NCBI GenBank assembly: GCA_963662175.1 | Contig: OY759225.1 | Coordinates: forward strand, 8,071,107-8,135,106 | Reading direction: 5' to 3' | DNA length: 64,000 nt | Origin: Aradus depressus | Taxonomy: Eukaryota; Arthropoda; Insecta; Hemiptera; Aradidae | In this document: in pieces, positions 33,531 through 43,370 of the stretch | Layout: each line of letters begins with the position of its first letter | Numbering within the stretch: position 1 is the first letter of the stretch | The notes under the pieces: model-generated | Told to the model about the DNA's origin: nothing | The model's input: only the letters and a program-made list of their open reading frames with translations | Database searches by the model: none | Program-made: the position numbers and the translations under genes

Positions 33531-35054
33531 AAAAAAGTTCCATCGGCAGTCCGGTTGCCTGAGGGGTAGGTCCACTGAGGACGCCTTAAGGAGGCTAAGA
33601 GCGAATGTGGAGGAAGATAGAGGCAAATATGCACTCTGTGTCTTCTTTGACATTGCTGCAGCTTTCGACAGCGCTTGGTGGCCTGCGATCCTCATGCGAC
33701 TTGCGGATGATGGGACCCTCAGGATTCGGGCTGATCTCCAGCTTCCTCTGCAACCGTGAGCCAGCGCTATGTCAGCACTATAGCCGAAGTCACCAGAGGC
33801 TGTCCCCAGGGCTCGGTCCTGGGACCCACTCTGTGGAACATACTCTTTGACGAACTGCTCCGTGAGATAGAGAACCGTGAATTCGAAGCTATAGCCAACA
33901 TCAACGATCTCGTGATAACGGTGCATGCAGATAGACGCGCTGTTTTCACCTAACGCACAAAGACCGCCATTGAGCACATCGACAGCTGGTGCTGCGCCGA
34001 CAAACTCGCCCTCTCTCCCGGCAAGACGTTGGCCTTGTTAATGAGAGGGAGGACTGATTCCCGGCATCCTTTGGTTAAAAGATACCATGGGCTGCGCGTT
34101 GAGTACCTGGCAACGGTTACGTACATAGGAGTACGAATTGGGCCGGAGCTGAACGTCACACCCCACGCTGTTGCCATTAAAGAGAGGTCTATAGCCACTT
34201 TCAACGCTCTGAGCTGCCTAGCCCGAGCTACATCGGCTACTCCCCGTGTAGAGCGATCTAGTGTGTTCGAGGCCGTTGCCAGATATGCGGCCGCAGGATG
34301 GTGGCATCGGCCTATGAAACGGCAGCGAGTTATCCTTGTCCAGGCGCAGAGAACAGCCCTGTTAAAAGTCACAAAGGCCTATCGGACTGTTTCTACGGGA
34401 GCGTTGCAGGTAATGGCAGGAACCCCGCCTATTGACAATCTTGAACGGCGCCGTCGCGTCGAACTACTGCAGACGCAATCTGCCACTTAGAGCAGATACC
34501 GACGACCCTTGCGGCCAGCCCTAGAGGATGAACTGCACGAATCAGACCAGAGCGTTGCAAGGACATAGTCCAAGACTGGATAGTAGCGAAATGGCTGAAC
34601 GACCTGGGCTGACTTTCCACACGTCCGGGCGAGACTTGAGTCTGTTTGGGTAAAGACGACGTTAACTCCAAGCTCTTCTTTTTCAAGAAAATGGAGAGCC
34701 CGAACTGCTCGCGCGGCGGCGTTGAGACTGCAGAAAATGTAGTTCTCGAATGCGCTCGCTGTACGACGGGCCTATGGGTGGAGTAGTTACGCCGAACCGG
34801 ATCGTATCTGGGACTGAACACTCGGAAGCTGATGATTACCCGGAGGCTGAGTTCAGTCGATTCATCGCCTCCTGGCGGAAGGTAAAGATGGCAGTACAGC
34901 TCCGGGGATGACCGCTGAGTGCCCTTACATGGCCCACATGCGACCATCCCACTCGGGAAATGCCAATATGGTAGGTTGGGGGACGCAACCGATCGCTCCG
35001 GTGAATGGCGGGGTCCCACAACTGGCTGTAGCAATACCAATAAAAACTAAACCA
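33531..35054 (+). pseudogene. R1-clade LINE reverse transcriptase, decayed
   Basis: A GC-rich block, spread over several frames, encodes the RT core: GRSTEDALRRL, YALCVFFDIAAAFD, GCPQGSVLGPTLWNILFDEL, then ANINDLVITVHADRR where R1 elements have the catalytic YADD box. The thumb/linker continues at 34029-34490 (VTYIGVRIGPELNVTP, RYAAAGWWH). The C-terminal cysteine region lies near 34720-34880 (ENVVLEC, FSRFIASWRK). The first catalytic Asp is replaced by Asn and at least three frameshifts or stops are present, so it cannot encode active RT. The endonuclease half is missing. The 3' UTR runs to about 35054. Confidence 0.85.
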
Positions 35055-35175
35055 GAATAAAGAGCTATTTCCCCTCTAGGCGGCGAACGGGTGGTGTGAA
35101 AAGAAGAATACGAATATGGAAAAAATAAAATCACTTTTCATATGTGATAGTAAGATGTTGTGGGACGAGATTTCT

Positions 35176-35424
35176 AATAGAAATAAAAGACGTTGTCTTC
35201 CCACTGTTTTATTTTATACCAGAACCGGTTTTCGACGCAACAGCGTCATCATCAGTGGTTCATCCCACCCATACAGCACAGCGGTTGGAAGATAACTGGC
35301 CTGTTATCTTCCAACCGCTGGGCTGTGTGGGTGGGATGAACCACTGATGATGACGCTGTTGCGTCGAAAACCGGTTCTGGTATAAAATAAAACAGTGGGA
35401 AGACAACGTATTTTATTTCTATTA
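35176..35424. mobile_element. Fold-back element with hammerhead-like cores
   Basis: Two arms of ~120 bases (35176-35295 and 35303-35424) are almost perfect inverse copies, meeting at GATAACTGGCCTGTTATC. Each arm carries CTGATGA, T, stem GACGC/GCGTC with loop TGTT, then GAAAACCGG, arranged like hammerhead core boxes. The outer ends share AATAGAAATAAAA. Left of it, 35150-35175 continues the family (TTGTGGGACGAGATTTCT), as at 9940-9968. It may be an inverted pair of retroelement ends. Confidence 0.75.
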
Positions 35425-35429
35425 AAAAT

Positions 35430-36150
35430 CACTTTTATACAGATCACTTTCCCCTCTCAAAATTGCACAACAGAGGTTGGCATAAAAAAAGTCTTGTTGT
35501 GGTCACGTCACATATTTTTATTCCAAAAAAAATTCTGGCATATGTAAAAAGGAGCAAGAATCGTGGTAGGTGTGGGACATAACATCTTTCACAAGGGAGG
35601 TGTGACAGTAAAAAGGTTAGGGTGCCCTCATCTATGTAGTTGTTTCGTGACATGCGCACTAAACAATAGCCAACTAGAGAGGGGATAGTCTAGCTAAATG
35701 TGTTCTGATGGGACACTCAACCTGTTCCACTAGTTCTGTAGGGAGGGGAGTCGTCTCTCCCAACTGGGCCATACGAGGACGTTCACCTCTTCTCATCCAG
35801 TCTCGTCACTTTAACAACATTTAGAATCAGTGGTTCTCTGGGGTGAGCACACCCTCCATTGGGGAGGAATAGACAAACTCTAGGAGAGGGTTCCCATGGC
35901 TAATTTGCCAAAGATTGGGACTTAGATTTGAAAAAAACAGGACAAGTCACGACATCATAAATCGGTAAATTATCAGCACAAATTAATAAATTAAGTTTTC
36001 GCTCTCCCTCTGGCTCCAATTTACCGATTTGATTTAAAATCAATAAGTGTCTAACTCAGGGACTTTTCGTTTGATCAAACTAATTTTGGCCGATTTTTTT
36101 TTTTTTTTTTTTTTTTTATTTATTTACATTGGCCGATTTGACTGAAAATT
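35430..36150. other. Unassigned interval
   Basis: A less AT-rich patch at 35690-35930 contains CAGTGGTTCTCTGG, vaguely like a hAT terminus, but no partner end was found. A long poly-T lies at 36096-36118. 36000-36180 has traces of repeat Z. Confidence 0.35.
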
Positions 36151-36151
36151 G

Positions 36152-36905
36152 ATGGCAATCGTCCTTATTGTTTTGGATTCACATACAGTAGACTCTCCCT
36201 TATCCAGCGTTGTCGGGACCGACGTGATGCCGGATAACAGAAAACACCGGATAACGGAAATCATCATTTAATGAGAAAAAATATATCAATTAAAGCATAA
36301 AAAAAAGTGTTTTTAAATGAGCTAAGGAATAAAACACGTATGTATTTTGTTGATCACATTTATTAAATTGACAAATATGTACATACTGAACATTGATTTA
36401 TTATATGTACGTACATATGTACATATATTTATCCAAGCATTTTGAAATCTGGGTTTAATTAAGTACAATAATAAAATATTGTATTAGCGTTCTCTTCATT
36501 ATAAATACAATGTAGATATGTATGTATGTACAATAAAAATACATAAATATTGATGGCAATCGTCCTTATTGTTCTGGATTCACATACAGTAGACTCTCCC
36601 TTATCCTTGTCGAGACCGACGTGACGCCGGATAACAGAAAACGCAGGATAACAGAAAACGCCGGATAACGGAAATCATCATTTAATGAGAAAAAATATAT
36701 CAATTAAAGCATAAAAAAAAGTGTTTACATTGTACATACTGAACATTGATTTATTATATGTACGTACATATGTACATATATTTATCCAAGCATATTGAAA
36801 TCTGGGTTTAATTAAGTAAAATAATAAAATATTGTATTAGCGTTCCCTTCATTATAAATACAATGTACATATGTATGTATGTACAATAAAAATACATAAA
36901 AGATT
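36152..36905. repeat. Duplicated pogo-like end, ~400-bp tandem
   Basis: GATGGCAATCGTCCTTATTG occurs at 36151 and 36552, a 401-base step. Each copy continues with ACAGTAGACTCTCCCTTATC, GCCGGATAACAGAAAA and TTTATTATATGTACGTACAT. The CAGTAGACTC end resembles a pogo-type terminus. The second copy has a short deletion near 36728. Confidence 0.75.
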
Positions 36906-37157
36906 CGTGAGTTACGGAATTATTATGTGCTCGTAAATACGCGTGGCTCATATAATTGATAATCTAATAATTGAATGTTAATTTTAGTTTAACTTTGATA
37001 TTATTTTGCGAGCGCCGGATAAGATTTCATCATTTTCATTACTTCGGTACCTAGTTAAAGGGGTATTTACGTTGACTGAAATTATGACCGTTGAAATTAT
37101 TTTATAAAACTTAAAAAGAATATAAAAACAATAAAAGGATAAATTATAATTTAATAT

Positions 37158-37459
37158 AGGTTAGGTTAGGTTTTATGACTCATGCCCGGGCTTTAACTAC
37201 GATGTCATATCGCCTACTACCAGAGCACTCTTTCGTCACTCTGGTGGACATGAGCCGACTCGACTGTTGAGAGTCCTAAATTTTGCCTACACTAAATTTT
37301 TATTTATCTAGGGCAGGGGTCTTTAACGAGTACCTGATATCGTACAGGCTCAGGACCATCGCGTCCCATTCGAAGGACGGCGTGCTTAGGTCGGGTTTGG
37401 AACCCACGATCTTGAGATCAGAAGACAAGCACGCATACCACTGAGCTACCGGCGCTCTC
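37158..37459 (-). mobile_element. SINE-A, full length with 11-bp target duplication
   Basis: Reverse orientation: AGGTTAGGTTAGGTTTTATG at the tail side, through CATGCCCGGGC and AAGGACGGCGTGC, to GAGCTACCGGCGCTCTC at the head. It is flanked by TAATTTAATAT at 37147-37157 and 37460-37470. The tail is thus (CCTAA)n on the sense strand. Confidence 0.93.
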
Positions 37460-37470
37460 TAATTTAATAT

Positions 37471-38370
37471 TATTTAATTATAATTTATTCTCTTAATGTT
37501 ATTATATTCTCTTTATATTATTTTCTCTACTAACAGTTTATACCCTATACCCAAGTGTCTCTATTTGAAACTTTCATTTTCAATAAAGAACTTTTTTTTT
37601 TTTTAGTATTTCAAATATTATTTTCTTTTTCTTATTTAGACTTATAGACTTGGAACCAATGCTTCACGTCCTATCCGAAGGACGGCGTGCTAAAAGTTTA
37701 ACTCTGCTTTTTTATAACGATAATTGGGCAATGAATAAGACGTTATAACGATTTTGCAATATAATATATGATTATCTTTACATCGTGTAATATTTGTTAT
37801 TATTATTTTTTTCAAATGATTTTATTATTTTCACAAATGGCTTTTTTTTATTTTTTCAACGTTCGCTGAGGGATTTACAGATGTCGTTGATTCATAAGTG
37901 TTTTGTTTTATGGTCTTCTGCTCACGGATTCTGATTCACCGGTCTTCTGGAAATGAGTTTGAAATTTTGAATACAGGTTCGGCACCATGGCTTAAAGTCC
38001 CATCCGAAGATAGCCGTGCTCAACAATGTTTTTTCACCCTTTAGAGTATTAACAGCACTGGTTGTAGAGTACTTGAAAAACTAGGACTCCCCGCGGAAAT
38101 TGGGTCTTCAAGCTGCAATAATCTCAACTCTTAATTATTTTATCCGTATTGTACATACAAACAATTCTAGAATGCACAACAACAAGAACATTACACGAAC
38201 ATTGTTGATAAGTAGAATTAGTTAAGGAAGAGAACACTACATGTTGCACGGAGCTACCAACAGATGTCGTTGTGTCATAATCATTAATGCTTGTTGAACA
38301 AATTATTTAAAGAAATTTATCAAACTTTTTGATCGTTTTTTTGTCAAAAATAATCGAAAACATAAAATGG
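37471..38370. other. AT-rich interval with SINE-A scraps
   Basis: Short reversed SINE-A pieces at about 37650-37692 (CCTATCCGAAGGACGGCGTG) and 37972-38025 (CCCATCCGAAGATAGCCGTG). No gene was recognised. Confidence 0.45.
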
Positions 38371-38371
38371 C

Positions 38372-38975
38372 TTGAAATTAAATTAAATGTAAAATATAAT
38401 CTTTATTCTGGGAATTACGTCCCTTAAGAATAATAATATAAAAAATAAACAAGAGTATACAAATATCGACCAGTTGAGAAGAATAAAAATAATAGAAAAG
38501 AGGTCTCTAGTAATAAATATTAAATGTTAAAAACATTGAGTAAAACAATATAATAAACTAGAGAAAAATAATAAAGAGAAAAAAATAAAATAAATAAAAT
38601 AGAAAAACTAGTAGGGTATATGAATAATGATATGTAACATGATAACAATAATGACTTATGAATCTGGAGAGGGAGAGAGTTCCAGAGAGTTAGCCTGGAT
38701 AAGGAAGGAGTTGTGGTAGGTTGTTGTACTGTGGGAAGGGAGGTAAAGATCAGAGGGACGGGATCTAGTGGATATGGTATTTAAATTGGAGCATTTGGAA
38801 GAAGTAGGAGGGCTTTGGGAAGATATGGTTTGATAGAGGCAGGAGCCTAGGAAATATTGTCGACGAGAAGATGGGAAGAGCCATTTTAGGTCGGTATAGG
38901 AACTAGAAATTGAAGAGTGTCTGGGGAGCCCAAAGATGAATCTTAGAAAGGAATTCATGACGATGGTCAATCTTA
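38372..38975 (-). pseudogene. LINE C-terminus and 3' UTR (Jockey/CR1 type)
   Basis: The minus frame 38656-38970 encodes VMNSFLRFIFGLPRHSSI, SYTDLKWLFPSSRRQYFLG and NSFLIQANSLELSP. This corresponds to the post-RT tail of Jockey/CR1-type LINEs (MN..IR.IFGL...H...YY..L.WL....RR.YFL). A stop follows and then a ~280-base 3' UTR ending in AAGGGACGTAATTCCCAG and AATAAA. The 3' hairpin and AATAAA match the LINE ends at 21160-21440 and 48280-48690. Confidence 0.75.
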
Positions 38976-39159
38976 CACAAACTAACTAAACATTCAAAAT
39001 ATACAATATATAAAGCTGAACTTTTGGTTTCTATATTCTAGAGAATTTGTAATTACTAGAAATTGCATTTGAAAATAATATTATTCTGCATGTTATAAAA
39101 AAAAATGTAAGTTTCTAAAATACTACTTACATACGGTTTTTTAGAAAACTTTACACACT

Positions 39160-39560
39160 TACAAACCCAGAAGTACGTACTTTATCTCCACAACACTTAT
39201 CTTCACCACAAAACCCTCCACGAAGGTTGAAGAGAAGATGGAACCGCGACTTACTGCCACCTTCAATCATATTCGTTCTTAATTTATTTTTTACATCATT
39301 TTCCTTTACTTTTATCATCTCTCTTATCCATCCATCAAAATTGTCTTTCAATTCCTTTTTATTTATTTACTTATTTATTTCATTTTTTTCTTTTCTTCTC
39401 CTAATAATTAAGATAAATTTTCGTCCCGAGGACCTACCACTGGGTGGTCTTGCTCTCAGATGCCCTTCACGCCAACATATCAGTATCATCATAGGTGCTG
39501 GCTGTTGCACCGTAGCAACAGTTGTATCTTTATAAATAAAAGACAAAAAAAAAAAAAAAA
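39160..39560 (+). pseudogene. Jockey-like LINE 3' end with polyA
   Basis: PRRLKRRWNRDLL is encoded at 39212-39258, the same terminal motif as KRWPRDLL at 23 kb. A 3' UTR follows with hairpin CTGTTGCACCGTAGCAACAG and an A-run at 39547-39560. The open frame continues past the motif without a stop, so its end has decayed. Confidence 0.65.
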
Positions 39561-39698
39561 AGAGTTTCTAAAATTGTTCAAGTACCTAATTAATTAAGTA
39601 TTCATGTTGACCTAACTCAACGTTTTGGGTTATTAATCATAAAATATGTTGTATCAAGATTTGTTTACAATCACATGTTCAGTTAAATAATAATAGTT

Positions 39699-39862
39699 AA
39701 TTATTGTGACTCAAGCCCGGGCTTTAACTATGAGGTGGACATAAGCCCGATTCCACTATTGGAGTCCTAAATGTTACCTACCCGGGTTCAGTTATCTAGG
39801 GTTGGGGTCTTTAACGAATACCTGACATTAACCCCCCGAAGGACGGCATGCTCAAGGTGCTC
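39699..39862 (-). mobile_element. SINE-A fragment, internal deletions
   Basis: ATTGTGACTCAAGCCCGGGC, GGACATAAGCCCGATTCCAC, GGGGTCTTTAACGAATACC and CCGAAGGACGGCATGCTCAA are in family order, reversed. The tail type is AATTAACT. Confidence 0.75.
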
Positions 39863-39906
39863 AATAATAATATTTTTATTTTTAATATGATTCATTTAAA
39901 TCCTGA

Positions 39907-40077
39907 AAAGGTCGCCGGTAGTACAGAGGTCAAAATTGTGGGCTCGAATTCGGCCTTGGTCTCTAGGCATTTTATCTGGAAAGTAAAAGAAATCCTTGAG
40001 CATACCGTCCTTCGGATGAAACGTTAAGGTATGGTAAAGTGCGCTCTGGTTGTAGGCGATTTGACCTCTCAATCGCT
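39907..40077 (+). mobile_element. SINE-A, diverged, body deleted
   Basis: The head AGGTCGCCGGTAGTACAGAG and GTGGGCTCGAATTCGG (B box) lead to CATACCGTCCTTCGGATG, then jump to GCGCTCTGGTTGTAGGCG. It lies head-to-head with the copy at 39699-39862. Confidence 0.7.
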
Positions 40078-40210
40078 AATATGTCTGCAGATATGGGATA
40101 AAATACAAATTTGAGGCGCCCTGAAAATGTAAAATAAATTTCCATAGAAAATATTTCTAAGTGATGTTTAACTTGTAATGCATAGAAACAAATTTCAAAA
40201 TATATGTGTG

Positions 40211-40510
40211 GGGCGCCGGTAGCTCAGTGGTATGCGTGCTTGCTGCTGAGCTCAAGAACGTGGGTTCAAAACCCGACCGAGGCCCTTAGTTTATTTTATC
40301 TGGGAAGTAAAATAAATTTAAGCATGCCGTCCTTCGGATGGGACGTTAAGCGATGGTCCCGAGCCTGTACGGTGTCAGGTACTCTTTAAAGACCCCTGCC
40401 CCAGGTGAATAAAAATTTAGGGTAGGACTCCCACAGTAGAGTCGGGCTCATGTCCACCAGAGTGACAAAAGAGCGCTCTGGTAGTAAGCGATATGACCTC
40501 GTAGTTAATT
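40211..40510 (+). mobile_element. SINE-A, tail missing
   Basis: The head GGGCGCCGGTAGCTCAGTGG and B box GTGGGTTCAAAACCCGACC are well kept. The sequence ends after GATATGACCTCGTAGTTA, without the GCCCGGGC segment. The frame 40204-40389 is a by-product. Confidence 0.88.
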
Positions 40511-40514
40511 ATTG

Positions 40515-41298
40515 CGCCCACGTTTGTGGAGATCACTCTGTGGAGTATCCCTTTCCTAAAATTCATTTCATAATAGTAATATTAATTATATGAAAGTCAC
40601 ATTAAGAATTAGGCTGTACAATGAATTGAATACGCTTTAGCATGAAATGAATTTGAGAGGAGGGAGAGAGAGTGATCTGTACAAAGGTGGTTGGTATAAA
40701 CATGTTTCTGTTATGGCCACAATGTTCTTTAGGAGTCGCAATTAGACCACCTCGTCCAGTAATACAGTAGTGTTCCAGAGAGCCCAGTATCCCCAATCCG
40801 ACTCTATAATCTTAGACAATATGTAGGAAACTTTGTTTGTCTACCTGTAATAATGAAGTGGCGACTGCTGGACTGCCGTCCTGGAGGCTACCTACACTGG
40901 AAACATGACATCAGCTGATAACTTGCCGACACTAACTACGTAGATTGTTCAGTAGTGTTATTATAAAATGGACACTATTAAAACAGTGACCTTTGGTGGG
41001 GAGAGGGTCAAGGTCTTTATTATTTTGTTTTCTTAGCTAAATTGTCTCATTTTTATTTTATTTATTATGTTGCTTCCCCAGCTAAACGTATTAACTAGAG
41101 AAGACATGTAATCGATCCAAAAATACGATTTTATATCTGTACCATTTGGGAAAAACTAGGCAAATTCAAAATCACAGGTTTTTAGGGCAGCGCTTTGAAG
41201 TTTTCTGTTTTCAGTGTAAATCGAATTTTTTTGATAAATTATTTTTCCAACCGCCATTATTCAACAATTTCTCCATATTTTATTATGGAATGCATATA
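40515..41298. other. Unassigned interval
   Basis: Mixed-composition sequence without a recognised domain. TGTACCATTTGGGAAAAA at about 41137 has an inverse partner near 42668, so the mariner-type element at 41299 may sit inside an older element. Confidence 0.4.
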
Positions 41299-42228
41299 CA
41301 GGGTGTAACAAGTCGAGAGGGCGATACTTAGGGATCTTATAGTAAACTTAATTCTGAACAAAAAAGTTCCTATAAACATAGGTCCGCAAATGCTTTGTTT
41401 AAAAGTTATAATAAAAAAATTGCAGGGCAAAGAAAGAAATACCTGCAATTGGTATAAGGGTTTATGAATAGGGTTCAAAGTTCAATACCATTCATGTTTA
41501 TGAATGTTGGGTTCTATTTCAATGCAACTAATCTCATTTATTGTGAATCAGTTTTGCATAAAATGCAGCGAATGTTCAAGAATGCGGAATATGAAGATAT
41601 TCTATTTGTGTACGGTTTTTGTAACGGGAACAGTGATGCAGCTGTTGAGTACCGAAGACGTTTCCCTCTTCGACGGATCCCCCATCGAAGGGTTTTCCAG
41701 GCTACTTATCAACGAATAAGAGAAACTGGCCGTGTTACAGAGCTGCCCACCAGAATAATTAATCCACGAGTCAATGTAAATCGAAGTAACATACCATCAG
41801 AGCTTTTGAAGTAAATCCGACGACAAGCCCACCGGGCTTCAAATGCAGGTTTCGCATATGGAAGTGCACAGAACCCTAAGGAGCGAACGTATGTACCCCT
41901 ATCATTTTAATTCAGTACAGTATTTAGTACAGGGTGATGGTGAAGCAAGGATGCAATTCTGTAACTGGTATCTTCGTCGTTTGGCATCCAATCATCACTT
42001 TGGTAACAACATCTTATGGACAGATGAGGCTACATGAATGGTATTGAACTTTGAACCCTATTCAGATCCTTATACCAATTGCAGGTATTTCTTTCTTTGC
42101 CCTGCAGTTTTTTCATTATAACTTTTAAACAAAGCTTTTGCGGACCAATGTTTATAGGAACTTTTTTGTTCAGAATTAAGTTTACTATAAGATCCCTAAG
42201 TATCGCCCTCTCGACTTGTTACACCCTG
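41299..42228 (+). mobile_element. Mariner-type element with DUF4817 transposase remnant
   Basis: Begins CAGGGTGTAACAAGTCGAG and ends with the inverse, TCGACTTGTTACACCCTG, flanked by TA on each side. The terminal inverted repeats are unusually long, ~195 bases. Between them, ~540 bases hold a damaged transposase. One frame gives [19 protein letters not shown] and [16 protein letters not shown] (DUF4817 helix-turn-helix region). A later frame gives MEVHRTLRSERMYPYH and NNILWTDEAT (start of the DDE domain). Sequence after DEAT is absent, so the rest of the catalytic domain has been deleted. Confidence 0.88.
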
Positions 42229-42734
42229 TATATTTAATTTTGTAATTTTATCATACATTTTTAGGACTTATCTAAAATTGCACCCGCACTTATCTAGTTA
42301 ATCACCCGAAATCAAAAGAATTGTCTATTTTACACTATCACGTATTTATCTAGTTTTTGCCAATGAAAGAAGCGTTTCAGAACTGCATAACGGTAATTAT
42401 CTCTTCACCGCATCTGGGCAAATGTTTTTATAAGCAAAATAAATATGTTTAACCAATTTTAGGGCACGAACGCGGTTTTGATAAAAATAGATAAATGCAA
42501 TTGTATAAATCCATAAGTAAATTTCTGAGTTGTCTAAAAATCCTTAATAAGTTTTCAAGGATAACATTGACATTACGACTTGCATACTCTTACACGATGT
42601 GTAGGACACCAATATGGGTTGCCCAGAGTATTTATCTCATTTTGGACACAAATCGACTTACCTACTTTTTCCCAAATGGTACAGATATTATCCAACACTC
42701 TAAAATTCGAAAATTAAAAAAATTGGAATAAGAA

Positions 42735-43370
42735 TATCGACATGAAATTTTACTGTCTCAGCTATACGAAGGGGATGATATAATCGGTCAGAAACTGCTG
42801 AATGTCTGTCTGTGTGTCTGTGAACGAATAACATGAATATATCAACACGAAATTTTAAATGTGTATCCAGAACCCTTCAACAACTACATTCATTTTCTTT
42901 CAAATGGAAAAGGGGGGGGGGGGGGGGGTTAGGGAAGAGCTTAACTAAAGAACTCTAATAACTGACATTGTAATGAAATTTCGGGTCAGTGAAATATGTT
43001 AATTCAAAAGCCCAAAAAGGACTATAATACGAAGTTTTGTGTCGATACATTCATTACATCGGCAGTTATGGGTTTCGTGTCGAGCACTCTCTTCTGATCG
43101 CCCTTCCTCTTCGGCCGATTCCGCGGAAAATTTATAGGTGTTGTCCTGATAGGACTTTGAATTTACATATGAAATTTCGTGTCAATGTATTTATTCTATT
43201 CGGAGTTACAGTGTTCACTGACAAACAGATTATTTTATTTTATTTTTTTTTTTCATTTTTGAAATGAGGGTTCGGAAAACATGAAATTAAGGTGGAAACA
43301 ACATCAAATTTCTCGAAATATTACATAACTTCTTGTATACTTTGCATACCTGGGTAAGTAGAAAACGTAT
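42735..43370 (+). repeat. Dispersed repeat Z, long copy
   Basis: AGCTATACGAAGGGGATG, a GTCTGTCTGTGTGTCTGTG block, a G-run at 42908-42928, GTCGATACATTCATTACATC, CTCTTCGGCCGATTCCGC and TACTTTGCATACCTGGG are present. This is the longest copy. It shows that the family includes both the CCGATT...GAAAATT unit and the GTCGATACATTCATT unit. The open frame 43037-43267 is incidental. Confidence 0.6.

Noticed and set aside
33465..35134. Long antisense frames opposite the R1 fragment (170, 140 and 203 residues)
   Set aside because: They are shadows of GC-rich sense RT coding sequence. The sense strand gives recognisable RT motifs.
35800..35860. hAT terminus CAGTGGTTCTC
   Set aside because: A single short match with no partner terminus or target duplication.
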